In this document: one piece after another, positions 8,239 to 16,644 of the stretch
Layout: each line of letters starts with the position of its first letter
Position numbering within the stretch: position 1 is the stretch's first letter
Origin: Rarobacter incanus
Lineage (GTDB): Bacteria; Actinomycetota; Actinomycetes; Actinomycetales; Cellulomonadaceae
Direction: 5' to 3'
Length of the DNA: 64,000 nt
Assembly: GCF_006715765.1 (NCBI RefSeq)
Contig: NZ_VFNV01000001.1
Span: 1,550,001 to 1,614,000 of the forward strand
Position numbers and translations under genes: made by a program
The notes under the pieces: generated by a model
The model's database searches: none
Told to the model about the DNA's origin: nothing
The model's input: only the letters and a program-made list of their open reading frames with translations

Positions 8239-9144
8239 ATGACTACAAGCGGCGCTTCGCGCACCAGTGACCGCGACGCCGCGGGCGCGCCGGTCGGCCT
8301 CGATATCGTCAGCGACATCGAGATCGGTCGGCGCGCCTACCGCCGCCAACAGACCACCAAATCCATCATCATCTCGCTGGTCAGCACCGTCGTCTTCGCC
8401 GCGATCATCGTGGTGGTGCTATCCAACTCGCCCGGCTGGCAAGTAACGAGGGAAACGTTCTTCAGCCCGGAGCACTTCGTCAAGGCACTTCCCAAGGTCG
8501 CCGTCGGCCTGTGGCTCAACATCAAGGTCCTGTTCTTCGCGGTCATCGGCGTCGCCGTGCTTGGCACGCTCCTGGCGGTGCTGCGCTCTTTGCGCGGCGC
8601 GGTGTTCTTCCCGCTGCGATTCCTGGCCGCGGCCTACACCGACCTGTTCCGCGGCGTCCCGTTCCTGATCGTCCTGTACCTGGTCGGATTCGGTATCCCG
8701 GCACTGGGCCTGACCGACAAGGTCATCCCGTACGCGATCTTGGGAACGATCGCCCTGGTCTTGACGTATTCGTCCTATGTCGCGGAGGTTCTGCGCGCCG
8801 GCCTGGAGGCCGTGCATCCTTCGCAGCGCTACGCCGCCCGCTCACTGGGGCTGAGCCACGCACAGACCCTTCGCCTGATCGTGCTGCCACAGGCGATCCG
8901 CAAGGTCACTCCCGCCCTCATGAACGACTTCGTGTCGATGCAAAAGGACGTCGGGCTCATTTCGGTGCTGGGAGCGGTTGACGCGATCCGCGCCGCCCAG
9001 ATTTACCAGGCGACCACGTACAACTTCACTTCCTACGTCGTCGCTGGCCTGCTCTTCGTGTGCCTCTCGTGGCCATTCATCCGGCTCACGGACTGGTACA
9101 CCGCCCGCCAACAACGCCGCGAACAGATGGGAGGGGTGGTCTGA
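8239..9144 (+). CDS. Amino-acid ABC transporter permease (HisM/GlnP type)
   Basis: A 301-residue inner-membrane permease. After a cytosolic N terminus (about 40 residues) come a first helix, a non-membrane insert (WQVTRETFFSPEHFVKAL), and the typical four to five helices. The EAA-type ATPase-contact loop reads AARSLGLSHAQTLRLIVLPQAIRKVTPAL around residues 190-220. It starts 10 bases after the binding-protein stop and its TGA overlaps the next ATG, so translation is coupled. A single permease gene suggests a homodimer. Confidence 0.92.
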   Translation: MTTSGASRTSDRDAAGAPVGLDIVSDIEIGRRAYRRQQTTKSIIISLVSTVVFAAIIVVVLSNSPGWQVTRETFFSPEHFVKALPKVAVGLWLNIKVLFFAVIGVAVLGTLLAVLRSLRGAVFFPLRFLAAAYTDLFRGVPFLIVLYLVGFGIPALGLTDKVIPYAILGTIALVLTYSSYVAEVLRAGLEAVHPSQRYAARSLGLSHAQTLRLIVLPQAIRKVTPALMNDFVSMQKDVGLISVLGAVDAIRAAQIYQATTYNFTSYVVAGLLFVCLSWPFIRLTDWYTARQQRREQMGGVV

Positions 9145-9887
9145 TGACTGCGACAACACCCGTACTCGACGTCCGCGGGGTCGTCAAGAAGTTCGGCGAC
9201 AATTACGTGCTTCGCCGCCTGGATTTGGCCGTCCACAAGGATGAGGTCGTGGTGCTGCTCGGGGCGTCCGGTTCCGGCAAATCCACGCTGCTGCGCACCG
9301 CGAATCTGCTTGAGCGCGTCGACGACGGCCAGATTTTCCTGTCCGGCGAGGACATCACCGACCCGCGGGTCAAGGTCGACGCCGTCCGCGCCCGCATCGG
9401 GGTCGTCTTTCAGCACTTCAACCTCTTCCCACACCTGCGCGTGCTGGACAACGTGACGCTCGCGGCGCGCAAGGTCCACGGCTGGGATGCGGCGCGCGCC
9501 GAACAACGCGGCATGGAATTGCTGGCCCGCATTGGCCTGGCCGATAAGGCGCGCGACTACCCCGACAGGCTCTCTGGCGGCCAGCAGCAGCGCGTGGCGA
9601 TCGTGCGTGCGGTTGCGACGAACCCCGAGTTGCTTTTATTGGACGAGATCACCTCCGCCCTTGACCCCGTCCTTGTGGGCGAGGTGCTTGATCTGGTGGG
9701 TGAGCTCAAGGAACTTGGTTCCACGGTGCTGATGGCGACGCACGAGATCGGGTTCGCGCGCCGCGTCGCTGACCGCGTCGTGTTCTTGCAGCACGGCGTG
9801 ATCGTCGAGCAGGGGCCGCCCGCCCAGGTCATCGACAATCCGCGGGAGAAAGCCACCCAGGACTTCCTGGCGCGCGTTCTTCACTGA
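9144..9887 (+). CDS. Amino-acid ABC transporter ATP-binding protein
   Basis: A 247-residue ABC ATPase of the GlnQ/HisP class: Walker A GASGSGKST, Q-loop (VFQHFNLFPHL), signature LSGGQQQR, Walker B LLLLDE with an unusual I for P in DEITSALDP, and the H-loop MATHEIGF. It powers the permease encoded directly upstream. The start is the ATG at 9144 inside the permease stop (ATGA overlap). The frame is open further 5' only because it passes through the permease gene in another phase. Confidence 0.93.
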   Translation: MTATTPVLDVRGVVKKFGDNYVLRRLDLAVHKDEVVVLLGASGSGKSTLLRTANLLERVDDGQIFLSGEDITDPRVKVDAVRARIGVVFQHFNLFPHLRVLDNVTLAARKVHGWDAARAEQRGMELLARIGLADKARDYPDRLSGGQQQRVAIVRAVATNPELLLLDEITSALDPVLVGEVLDLVGELKELGSTVLMATHEIGFARRVADRVVFLQHGVIVEQGPPAQVIDNPREKATQDFLARVLH

Positions 9888-9902
9888 GAAAGGTTCCCGG
9901 CT

Positions 9903-9930
9903 GCAGCTCGCGGGCCGGCCCGCGAGCTGC
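9903..9930 (+). terminator. Palindromic terminator of the ABC operon
   Basis: A perfect 28-base inverted repeat (arms GCAGCTCGCGGGCC) starts 16 bases after the ATPase stop. It lacks a clear T tract, so termination strength is uncertain. Confidence 0.6.
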
Positions 9931-9980
9931 ACGGTTGCACAAACAGGCAGGCCAGTTAGTTCGACGCGATGGCAACGTGC

Positions 9981-9986
9981 TATAGT
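9981..9986 (+). promoter_or_regulatory. -10 element of the tRNA-Leu promoter
   Basis: TATAGT, close to the sigma-70 consensus TATAAT, ends ten bases before the tRNA 5' end. A weak -35 (TTCGAC, 9960-9965) lies 15 bases upstream. Confidence 0.55.
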
Positions 9987-9996
9987 TTCCAGGCAC

Positions 9997-10079
9997 GCGT
10001 GAGTGGCGGAATGGCAGACGCGCTGGCTTCAGGTGCCAGTGCCCGCAAGGGCGTGGGGGTTCAAGTCCCCCCTCACGCA
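9997..10079 (+). tRNA. tRNA-Leu (anticodon CAG)
   Basis: An 83-nt class II tRNA. The acceptor stem is GCGTGAG/CTCACGC with discriminator A at 10079. The anticodon stem CTGGC/GCCAG holds loop TTCAGGT (anticodon CAG). There is a long variable arm (TGCCCGCAAGGGCG) and T arm GGGGGTTCAAGTCCCCC. The CCA end is not encoded. Confidence 0.96.
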
Positions 10080-10089
10080 CGCGAATGAG

Positions 10090-10135
10090 ATGGCCCCTGA
10101 CCTGGGATTTGCTTCCCTTGGTCAGGGGCCATTTT
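10090..10135 (+). terminator. Rho-independent terminator after tRNA-Leu
   Basis: A 13-bp stem (ATGGCCCCTGACC / GGTCAGGGGCCAT) with a 17-base loop is followed by TTTT. It begins eleven bases after the tRNA. Confidence 0.85.
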
Positions 10136-10298
10136 CGTCGAGCGGGCTGGAATAGTGCTAGGGATTTGGCCCATAACCCAGAAGTTCCTCGCCTCGTTCG
10201 CCGACGGCCCTGCTGCCGACGGGCTAACAGGGGCTCGATGCCTGCTATTTCTCGTCTAGTACATCTAAAGTAGTAATAGCGACAGCGAAGGGGAGGCT

Positions 10299-10604
10299 GC
10301 AATCACCGCGCTGGCCGACCATACGCGCACCATCGAGACCTCCTACATCGTGGAACTCCAGCACGTCATCGAGCCGAGGCTGGAACGCGGGCTGCGACAG
10401 GAGCAGAATTGGGTCGGCGGGCCGGGCTGGTCGCCGCTGCGAGCCGCCTTCATCCCCCCGCCGGAGGCCGAGGTGCCCCGTCTAGTGGCGGACCTCGCGC
10501 GGTTCGTAACCGACACGAGCGGTAACCCGGTGGTGCGGGCGGCGATCGCGCACGCGCAGTTCGAGTCGATCCACCCGTTCATCGACGGCAACGGCCGCAC
10601 CGGG
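10299..10604 (+). pseudogene. Fic/DOC-family protein remnant
   Basis: The frame encodes the middle of a Fic protein. It starts with a helical stretch (VELQHVIEPRLERGLR), then QNWVGGPG, FIPPPEAEVPRLVADL, FESIHPFIDGNGRTG. The last is the AMP-transferase active-site loop with its His. There is no start codon or N-terminal inhibitory region, and homology stops right after NGRTG at 10604, four bases before the stop codon of the convergent ABC ATPase (10609). The second half of the Fic fold is missing, so this is a truncated fragment with no expected activity. Its position behind tRNA-Leu suggests debris of an insertion or deletion event. Nothing else is recognisable in 10136-10298. Confidence 0.8.
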
Positions 10605-10608
10605 ACGA

Positions 10609-11385
10609 CTACAGGACCTTCGACAGGAAGTCCTGGGTGCGTTGCTCTTGCGGGTTGTCGATGACCTCGGTAGGCGTCCCGTGCTCAACGATGACGCCGT
10701 CGGCCATGAACACGACCTGGTCGGCAACCTCCCGGGCAAAGCCAATTTCGTGCGTCACCACGATCATCGTCATGCCGTCGGCGGCCAAATCCTTCATGAC
10801 CGCCAACACCTCACCTACCAGTTCCGGGTCAAGCGCGGAGGTGGGCTCGTCAAAAAGCATCAGGTCGGGATCCATCGCCAGCGCGCGTGCGATCGCAACG
10901 CGCTGCTGCTGGCCGCCCGACAGCTGCGCGGGATAGTGATCCATGCGGTCGGCAAGGCCAACGCGATCGAGTAGCTGCTTGGCGCGCGCGGTCGCATCCG
11001 CCTTGGACCGACCCAGCACCTGCACCTGCCCCTCGATGACGTTCTGCAACGCCGTGAAGTGCGGGAACAGGTTGAAACGTTGAAACACCATCCCGATGTG
11101 GGCGCGCTGCTTGGCAACCAACTTCGGGTGCAGCTTTTGCAGGCGGTCGTGGCCGCCCTTCGTGACCTCCTTGTACCCCATCAGCTCGCCCTCGACGTAG
11201 ATACGCCCGGCGGTTATTTCCTCAAGCTGATTGATGCACCTGAGCGCGGTCGACTTACCAGACCCGGACGGCCCCAGCATGACGCATACGGACCCCGCCT
11301 GCACGGTGAGATCGATGCCCTTGAGAACGTGGTTGTGCCCGAATTCCTTGTGGACGTCGCGCATTTCGACCATGGGAGTTGTCAT
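10609..11385 (-). CDS. Amino-acid ABC transporter ATP-binding protein
   Basis: A 258-residue GlnQ-type ATPase: Walker [11 protein letters not shown]-loop [11 protein letters not shown], signature LSGGQQQR, Walker [14 protein letters not shown], and H-loop VVTHEIGF. It also has the small insert after Walker A ([27 protein letters not shown]) seen in some members. It is the last gene of a four-gene operon (two binding proteins, permease, ATPase), starting 9 bases after the permease stop. It faces the other ABC cassette across tRNA-Leu. Its stop codon abuts the Fic remnant, so its own downstream terminator has probably been lost. Confidence 0.93.
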   Translation of the reverse strand: MTTPMVEMRDVHKEFGHNHVLKGIDLTVQAGSVCVMLGPSGSGKSTALRCINQLEEITAGRIYVEGELMGYKEVTKGGHDRLQKLHPKLVAKQRAHIGMVFQRFNLFPHFTALQNVIEGQVQVLGRSKADATARAKQLLDRVGLADRMDHYPAQLSGGQQQRVAIARALAMDPDLMLFDEPTSALDPELVGEVLAVMKDLAADGMTMIVVTHEIGFAREVADQVVFMADGVIVEHGTPTEVIDNPQEQRTQDFLSKVL

Positions 11386-11394
11386 TGTCGTGCC

Positions 11395-12390
11395 TCACGT
11401 TCCTGATTCGTCAAGAGGGCCGGGATCCGGCGTCGTCTTCGCCGCGTTGATCGCGCCCTGGCGGGCTCCTCGCTTGCCGGCCCGCTCCTTCAGCTTTGCC
11501 CCGACGCCGGAGGCCGCGGCAATGTTCCGACCATCGAAACCGCGCCCGTAGTACCGCTCCAGGTAGTACTGGCCCACCATCAGGATCGACGTGATTACCA
11601 GGTACCAGATTGCGGCCACGAGCAGAAGCGGCACGGGGGCGAATGTGCGCGAACCGATCGCGGAAGACTGATAGGTCAAGTCGAGCGTGAACGGCACCGC
11701 CAGGACCAGGGACGTTGTCTTCAGCATCGAGATAGTCTCGTTGCCCGTCGGGGGGACGATCACTCGCATCGCCTGCGGGATCACGATGCGGCGCATGATC
11801 GACCAGTTCTTCATTCCCAGCGCGCGAGCCGCCTCGTGCTGGCCCGGGTCAACAGACTGCAACCCCGCCCGGATGATCTCTGCCAGATAGGCGGCCTCGT
11901 TGAAGGCCAAACCCAAAATCGCGGGGATCGCGGCCAGCGTGCCAACCGTCAGCGGCTTGGTTTCGAAGGAGAAGAACTCCGGGCCGAAGGGGATTCCCAG
12001 CGACAGCATCGGGTACAACACCGACAGCAGGCCCCAAAAGACCAGCTGCGTGTACACCGGGGTGCCGCGGAAGAACCAGATATAGAACCACGCCACCGAG
12101 CGCATGACCGGGTTTTCCGACGACCGCATGATGGCGAGCGTCAGGGCCATGACTACGGCCAAAACCATCGACGCGACGGTCAGGATCAGCGTCCACCCGA
12201 TTGCTCGCAGGATGTTCTCGTGGAAGAGGTACTTAGCAACCAGGTCCCACTGCAACACCTCATTGGTCACCAACCCATGAATGAACATCGCAGCGATGAC
12301 CGCCACGATGATCGCCGAAACGACGCGCCACGGGTACCGAACCGGAATCGCATGAATCCGGTCGGGGATATCGTCGGGTGCTGCACTCAT
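11395..12390 (-). CDS. Amino-acid ABC transporter permease
   Basis: A 331-residue HisM/GlnP-type permease with an N-terminal helix (about 22-42), a 60-residue linker, a core of four helices, and the EAA loop ARALGMKNWSIMRRIVIPQAMRVIVPP. The C-terminal tail, about 40 residues, is basic and cytosolic (KLKERAGKRGARQG). It begins 6 bases after the stop of the adjacent binding protein. The long soluble tail is more than the family needs; its role is unknown. Confidence 0.92.
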   Translation of the reverse strand: MSAAPDDIPDRIHAIPVRYPWRVVSAIIVAVIAAMFIHGLVTNEVLQWDLVAKYLFHENILRAIGWTLILTVASMVLAVVMALTLAIMRSSENPVMRSVAWFYIWFFRGTPVYTQLVFWGLLSVLYPMLSLGIPFGPEFFSFETKPLTVGTLAAIPAILGLAFNEAAYLAEIIRAGLQSVDPGQHEAARALGMKNWSIMRRIVIPQAMRVIVPPTGNETISMLKTTSLVLAVPFTLDLTYQSSAIGSRTFAPVPLLLVAAIWYLVITSILMVGQYYLERYYGRGFDGRNIAAASGVGAKLKERAGKRGARQGAINAAKTTPDPGPLDESGT

Positions 12391-12396
12391 ATGCGT

Positions 12397-13278
12397 TTAA
12401 CCTGCCGGGTTGAGTTCTGCGGTCGTAACAGCGCCGGTCTCGACGTGCCACGTGGTCAGGATCTTTGTGTAGGTGCCGTCGTCAATGAGCTTTTGCACAG
12501 CCTTTTGAATCGCCTCGGTCAGCGCCGTGTCATCCTTGGCCACGACGATTCCCTGCTGAGCTGAATCGAAAATCCCACCGAGCTGTTCAAGTTTGCCACC
12601 GGTTTGCTCGATTGCATAGGCGACGATGGGCGAGTCCGCGTACATCACGTCAGCCTTGCCGCCCAGCAGCGCGGTTGTCGCTTCCGATTGCTGATCGAAC
12701 TGCAGCGGTGTTGGCGCCGCCTTCCCCGCCTTCTCGCACGCCGGCGCGAGCGTCTCGGTGAGCGACTTGTCCTGCGCGGTTCCAGTTTGTACGGCGACGG
12801 TCAGGCCGCACACGTCGTCAGCGCTGGCGCCCTGCGGATTGCCCGCTGCAACCGCGAACGCCGACCCCGCCTGGAAGTACGACACCATATTGACCTGCTC
12901 GATCCGTTCGGGCGAGATGGTGAAGGACGAGATTCCCACGTCGTACTTGGACCCGATCGCCGGGATGATCGCGTCAAAGGCAGAGGATTGGACCTCGGCC
13001 TGCAGGCCCAGCACCTGGCCGATAGCCTTTGCCAGGTCTACGTCGTAGCCGGTCGGCGTCTTACCGTCCTCCCCCAGGAATTCGGCGGGCGCGTACGTCA
13101 GTTCCGCGCCGACCACGAGTTTGCCGGTCTTCGCTATGGACTCCGGGACAAGCTTGGCGATGGCCTCGTCCTTGAGGTTCGTCGGCGCAGATGACGAAGA
13201 TTCCGTATCCGAACTGGAGCAACCCGCCAAGGTCAGCGCCAGCGCGGCCGTTATCCCCAGGACTGTGATTTTTCGCAT
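12397..13278 (-). CDS. Amino-acid ABC transporter substrate-binding lipoprotein (copy 1)
   Basis: A 293-residue SBP_bac_3 lipoprotein. The signal peptide ends in LAGC (Cys20), followed by a Ser-rich linker and a mature domain from TGKLVVGAELTYAPAEFLGEDGKTPTGYDVDL. That segment is nearly identical in pattern to the neighbouring copy at 13375-14271, so the two arose by tandem duplication. Both keep a paired cysteine arrangement (DVCGL ... APACEKAGK) that could form a disulphide in the mature protein. The ligand is unknown; the duplicates may give the one permease two specificities. Confidence 0.92.
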   Translation of the reverse strand: MRKITVLGITAALALTLAGCSSSDTESSSSAPTNLKDEAIAKLVPESIAKTGKLVVGAELTYAPAEFLGEDGKTPTGYDVDLAKAIGQVLGLQAEVQSSAFDAIIPAIGSKYDVGISSFTISPERIEQVNMVSYFQAGSAFAVAAGNPQGASADDVCGLTVAVQTGTAQDKSLTETLAPACEKAGKAAPTPLQFDQQSEATTALLGGKADVMYADSPIVAYAIEQTGGKLEQLGGIFDSAQQGIVVAKDDTALTEAIQKAVQKLIDDGTYTKILTTWHVETGAVTTAELNPAG

Positions 13279-13327
13279 GAACTCTCTCCACGGTGCGGTC
13301 GATGTGCCGCGTGTGCAAAAACAAATA

Positions 13328-13368
13328 GTGCGGCGCTCCCATGCTAGTCAGCATTCGGAGCGCCGCAC
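13328..13368 (-). terminator. Rho-independent terminator or attenuator after the first binding-protein gene
   Basis: A 12-bp stem (GTGCGGCGCTCC / GGAGCGCCGCAC) lies just after the stop codon at 13375 and is followed on the minus strand by TATTTGTTTTTG. It would reduce read-through into the second binding protein and permease, making the first binding protein the most abundant product. Confidence 0.75.
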
Positions 13369-13374
13369 CGGGAC

Positions 13375-14271
13375 TTAGCTAGCGGGGTTGATCTCCGCCG
13401 TAGCGACCGCACTCTCGGACATCCCCCACTTGTCGAGGATCTTGCCGTAGGTGCCGTTATCGATGATCTTCTGCAGCGCGGCCTGGACCGCCTCGGTGAG
13501 CTTTTCGTCGCTCTTGGAAACCACGACCGCCTGCGGCGCGGTGTCGAAGATGTCGCCCAACTGCTCGAGCTTGTCACCGGTCTGCGCGACTGCGTACGCG
13601 ATGACCGGTGAATCGGCGGCCATGACGTCGGCCTTACCGCCCAACAGTGCGGTGGTCACATCGGTTTGCAGGTCGTACTGCAGCGGGGTGGGCGCTGTCT
13701 TGCCGGCCTTCTCGCAGGCGGGAATGACGGTGTCTTTCACGTAGTCATCCTGCGTGGTTCCCGTCTGCACGCCGATCACCAGGCCGCACAGATCGTCGGT
13801 CGTGAGCCCCTTCGGGTTGCCCTTGGCGACCGCGAAAGCGGAGCCGGCCGACAGGTACGACACCATATTCACCTGCTGCATACGTTCGGGATTGACGGTG
13901 AAGGACGAGATCCCGATGTCGTATTTGGATCCGACCGCGGGAATGATCGCGTCGAAGGATGAAGACTGCACGTCGGCCTTGAGCCCCATGACCGCGGCGA
14001 TCGCGTCCGCGATCTCTACGTCGTAGCCGATGGGTGTCTTACCGTCTTCATCCAGGAACTCGGCGGGGGCGTAACTGGTGTCGGATCCGACAACCAGCTT
14101 CCCGGTCGCGGAAATTGTCTCGGGGACCAGCGCCGCGATCGTGTCGTCCTTGGCGCTGGCGGTGGCGGAGGCCGTCGATGTGGCGGTCGTCGTCGCCTCA
14201 CCGCCACCGCCACAAGCCGTCAGGGTGAGCAGGGCGCCCAGCGCCACCGCTGTAAGAATTATCTTGCGCAT
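13375..14271 (-). CDS. Amino-acid ABC transporter substrate-binding lipoprotein (copy 2)
   Basis: A 298-residue paralogue of the neighbouring binding protein, with lipobox LTAC (Cys20), a Thr/Ala/Ser linker, and mature domain from TGKLVVGSDTSYAPAEFLDEDGKTPIGYDVEIADAI. It shares the DLCGL and IPACEKAGK cysteines with copy 1. The frame is open to 14355, but ATG 14271 is the start because it gives the lipoprotein signal MRKIILTAVALGALLTLTAC, matching the first residues of copy 1 (MRKI). It is the promoter-proximal gene of the operon and is separated from copy 1 by a terminator-like hairpin. Confidence 0.92.
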   Translation of the reverse strand: MRKIILTAVALGALLTLTACGGGGEATTTATSTASATASAKDDTIAALVPETISATGKLVVGSDTSYAPAEFLDEDGKTPIGYDVEIADAIAAVMGLKADVQSSSFDAIIPAVGSKYDIGISSFTVNPERMQQVNMVSYLSAGSAFAVAKGNPKGLTTDDLCGLVIGVQTGTTQDDYVKDTVIPACEKAGKTAPTPLQYDLQTDVTTALLGGKADVMAADSPVIAYAVAQTGDKLEQLGDIFDTAPQAVVVSKSDEKLTEAVQAALQKIIDNGTYGKILDKWGMSESAVATAEINPAS

Positions 14272-14450
14272 GATGGTCTCCGTGTGTGAATTTTTTACGA
14301 ATATCGTCGGGGGATCGGCCCGGCTGACGGAATAGTTCCAACCGTAGACCCGCAATGTTACCGGTATGTATCGAATCGGGACCCACGTTCTCGTGCCGGC
14401 GGGCCGTTAGCAGTCCACGTGTCGCCGACGTTGTCCGCCTCCCCTACGAT

Positions 14451-15782
14451 ATGACGGTGCCCGGGGCCCTTCTCACCGCGATCAGTTTGGGAGCGCTCTT
14501 TGGAACGCTTGCGTTCGCCGTCGTGCGGCCGCGGCAGCTGCCCGAGGCCACCGCTTCGATCCCGGCCGCGCTACTCCTGGTCGCAATCGGCGGCGTATCG
14601 CTTTCGGCCGCCTGGGCTCACATCGTCACACTCGGCCCGACGCTCGCCTTTCTGGCTGGCGCATTGCTGCTCGCCGACCTGTGCGAAAACGAGGGCCTTT
14701 TCGCCGCGGCCGGCTCGTTCATGGCGCACGCTTCGCGGGGTAACCCCAAGCGACTCTTCGTGCTCGTCTTCGCCGTCGCGTCCGTCACGACCGCCGTTCT
14801 GAACCTCGACGCAACGGTGGTGCTGCTGACGCCGGTGATCCTTTCGACCGCGACCAGCATCGGCGCCCGCCCCAAGCCGCACCTGTACGCAACCGCACAT
14901 CTTGCGAACTCCGCTTCCCTGCTGCTGCCCGTTTCCAACTTGACGAACCTGCTGGCGCTCAGCGCATCGGGACTCACGTTCGGGCGCTTCGCTGGACTGA
15001 TGTTCGCGCCCTGGCTGCTGGCCATCGCCACGGAGTACGTTCTTTTGCGCCGCTACTTCCGCGCGGATCTGTCGGTGTCGCGCGCCCCGAACAAGCGCGC
15101 GACTCGCAAACCAATACCCCGCTTTGCGCTCACGATCCTGGCGGCGACCTTCGCCGGTTTTGTGGTCTCGTCCCCCCTGCACTTCGAGCCGTTTTGGGTC
15201 GCCTGGGCCGGCGCGCTGGCGCTATTGGTCCGGCGGCTGGTCGTGGCGGGGATTGACGCAAGGCGAAGCGCGACGGCGTCACGAAAAGAACTCACAGGCG
15301 GGGCGACCGCCGGCAGGGTATTCGCCGACGCCGTGCGCGCGATCAATGTGCCGTTCCTCGCCTTCGTGGCCACCCTGTCGATCGTGGTCGCCGCCGTCAT
15401 TGATCACGGCGCCGGGTCGCTCACGAAGATGGTGGTTCCGCACGACGGTTCGCTCTGGGCATTGCTGGCGATCGCGTTCCTTGCAGCTATCGCAGCGAAC
15501 CTCGTCAACAACCTTCCGGCGACGCTCATGCTGCTGCCTTTCGTTGCGCCGCTCGGCCCCATCGCGGTGTTGGCGGCGTTGATCGGCGTGAACGCGGGGT
15601 CGAACCTCACCTATGTCGGTTCGCTGGCGACGTTGCTGTGGCGCCGAATAGTGGCGCGCGGCGCCGATCCACCACAGCTGGGTGAATACAGGCGCGTCGG
15701 CTTGCTCACGACGCCCGCCGTTCTAATTCTCAGTACGCTCGGGTTATGGGCGGCATCAATGCTGATGGGAGACGTGAGTTGA
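14451..15782 (+). CDS. ArsB/NhaD-type (ion transporter superfamily) membrane permease
   Basis: A 443-residue polytopic membrane protein with about eleven hydrophobic helices and the arsenite-pump/citrate-transporter superfamily signatures: DATVVLLTPVILSTA, ATAHLANSASLLLPVSNLTNLLAL (first re-entrant motif), and AIAANLVNNLPATLMLLPF plus GVNAGSNLTYVGSLATLLW (second repeat). These fit an arsenite or Na+/H+ antiporter-like carrier; the substrate cannot be assigned and no ars regulator or reductase lies nearby. The start is ATG 14451, or GTG 14457, which lies six bases after the -10-like TACGAT and would be a leaderless start. Its TGA overlaps the start of the UspA-like gene. Confidence 0.85.
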   Translation: MTVPGALLTAISLGALFGTLAFAVVRPRQLPEATASIPAALLLVAIGGVSLSAAWAHIVTLGPTLAFLAGALLLADLCENEGLFAAAGSFMAHASRGNPKRLFVLVFAVASVTTAVLNLDATVVLLTPVILSTATSIGARPKPHLYATAHLANSASLLLPVSNLTNLLALSASGLTFGRFAGLMFAPWLLAIATEYVLLRRYFRADLSVSRAPNKRATRKPIPRFALTILAATFAGFVVSSPLHFEPFWVAWAGALALLVRRLVVAGIDARRSATASRKELTGGATAGRVFADAVRAINVPFLAFVATLSIVVAAVIDHGAGSLTKMVVPHDGSLWALLAIAFLAAIAANLVNNLPATLMLLPFVAPLGPIAVLAALIGVNAGSNLTYVGSLATLLWRRIVARGADPPQLGEYRRVGLLTTPAVLILSTLGLWAASMLMGDVS

Positions 15783-16258
15783 AAACAGTGGCCTTTGTTG
15801 CACCGGGAACATGGCAAGCAGTTATAGACGAGGTCCGCGTCCTCCCCGAATCCGCCTCCGTGACGCTTATCGCCGCGGCCGACGAGGAGTCGGTGGGTCC
15901 CCTGGGAGGCTCGTTGTTCGGGCGCGGCGGCCGCAGGCGCGGTGTCGAGCGCGAGGCAGCACTCTCGCTGGCGCAAGATCTGGTGGACGAGGCCCGCGAT
16001 GCGTGCCCGCGCGATGCCGCGGCGCTTGTGGTCACGGGCGCGGTGGGCCACGCCGTCGTGCGCGAGCTCGGCGACGCCGACTTGTTGATCTTGGCGCGCG
16101 ACGGGGATCTGAGCAACCTGGGGCCACGTAGCCTGGGGCGCCACACGCGGTTCATCGTCGATCACGCGCCGTGCAGGGTTCTACTGGTGTGGCCGGTCCT
16201 GGCTCCTGACACCGACACGCTCCCTCCCCCGCCCCCGGCGCCGCCCACCCATCCGTGA
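15779..16258 (+). CDS. UspA-like universal stress family protein
   Basis: A 159-residue protein with an alpha/beta UspA-like pattern: an N-terminal strand KTVAFVAPGTWQAV, a middle ALVVTGAVGHAVVRELGDADLLILARDG, and C-terminal GRHTRFIVDHAPCRVLLVWP, equivalent to the STSxxVxxHAxCPVLVV end of the family. I place the start at TTG 15779 in a TTGA overlap with the permease stop. Starting at ATG 15746 would give an unusual 37-base overlap. The Pro-rich tail ends in the first copy of the downstream 54-bp repeat, where a CGTGA sequence supplies the stop codon; later copies read CGCGA. It is probably co-regulated with the permease. Confidence 0.7.
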   Translation: MKTVAFVAPGTWQAVIDEVRVLPESASVTLIAAADEESVGPLGGSLFGRGGRRRGVEREAALSLAQDLVDEARDACPRDAAALVVTGAVGHAVVRELGDADLLILARDGDLSNLGPRSLGRHTRFIVDHAPCRVLLVWPVLAPDTDTLPPPPPAPPTHP

Positions 16259-16482
16259 AACGCCCCGCCAGGAACGCGACCAGCATCCCCCGCGCCACCC
16301 ACCCATCCGCGAAACGCCCCGCCAGGAACGCGACCAGCATCCCCGGCGCCACCCACCCATCCGCGAAACGCCCCGCCAGGAACGCAACCAGCATCCCCGG
16401 CGCCACCCACCCATCCGCGAAACGCCCCGCCAGGAACGCAACCAGCATCCCCGGCGCCACCTACCCACGCGCATCCGTGAGA
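16245..16482. repeat. 54-bp tandem repeat, four copies plus partial
   Basis: Period 54 is exact, measured from GAAACGCCCCGCCAGG at 16257, 16311, 16365 and 16419; a fifth partial copy carries ATCCGTGAGAC. The unit length is a multiple of three and has no stop in the UspA frame except the TGA in copy 1. The minus strand reads as a hydrophobic 18-residue repeat (GMLVAFLAGRFADGWVAP), but no start signal or homology supports a gene. The remaining sequence to 16644 is the DEAD-box 5' leader, with a small hairpin CCCACCCATGTGGGTG (16547-16562). Confidence 0.93.
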
Positions 16483-16644
16483 CACTGGTGTAGTGGCCGA
16501 CCGCTTCTGGTCCGCCCTGCGTCGTAGAGTTCTGGTCTGACAAGCCCCCACCCATGTGGGTGTTCTCGTGCGGCGAACTCCGACTCCATCTCCCATCCCG
16601 CCTCATCACGTCATGCGTGCGCGCGGGACCCGAAAGGTTTCACC

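Noticed and set aside
14451-15782. Arsenic resistance operon
   Set aside because: The permease is of the ArsB/NhaD superfamily, but no arsR, arsC or arsA-like gene is adjacent; the partner is UspA-like, so the substrate is left open.
16152-16460. Minus-strand 102-codon frame with four hydrophobic 18-residue repeats
   Set aside because: It is explained by the 54-bp tandem repeat, overlaps the UspA-like gene and lacks a ribosome-binding site.
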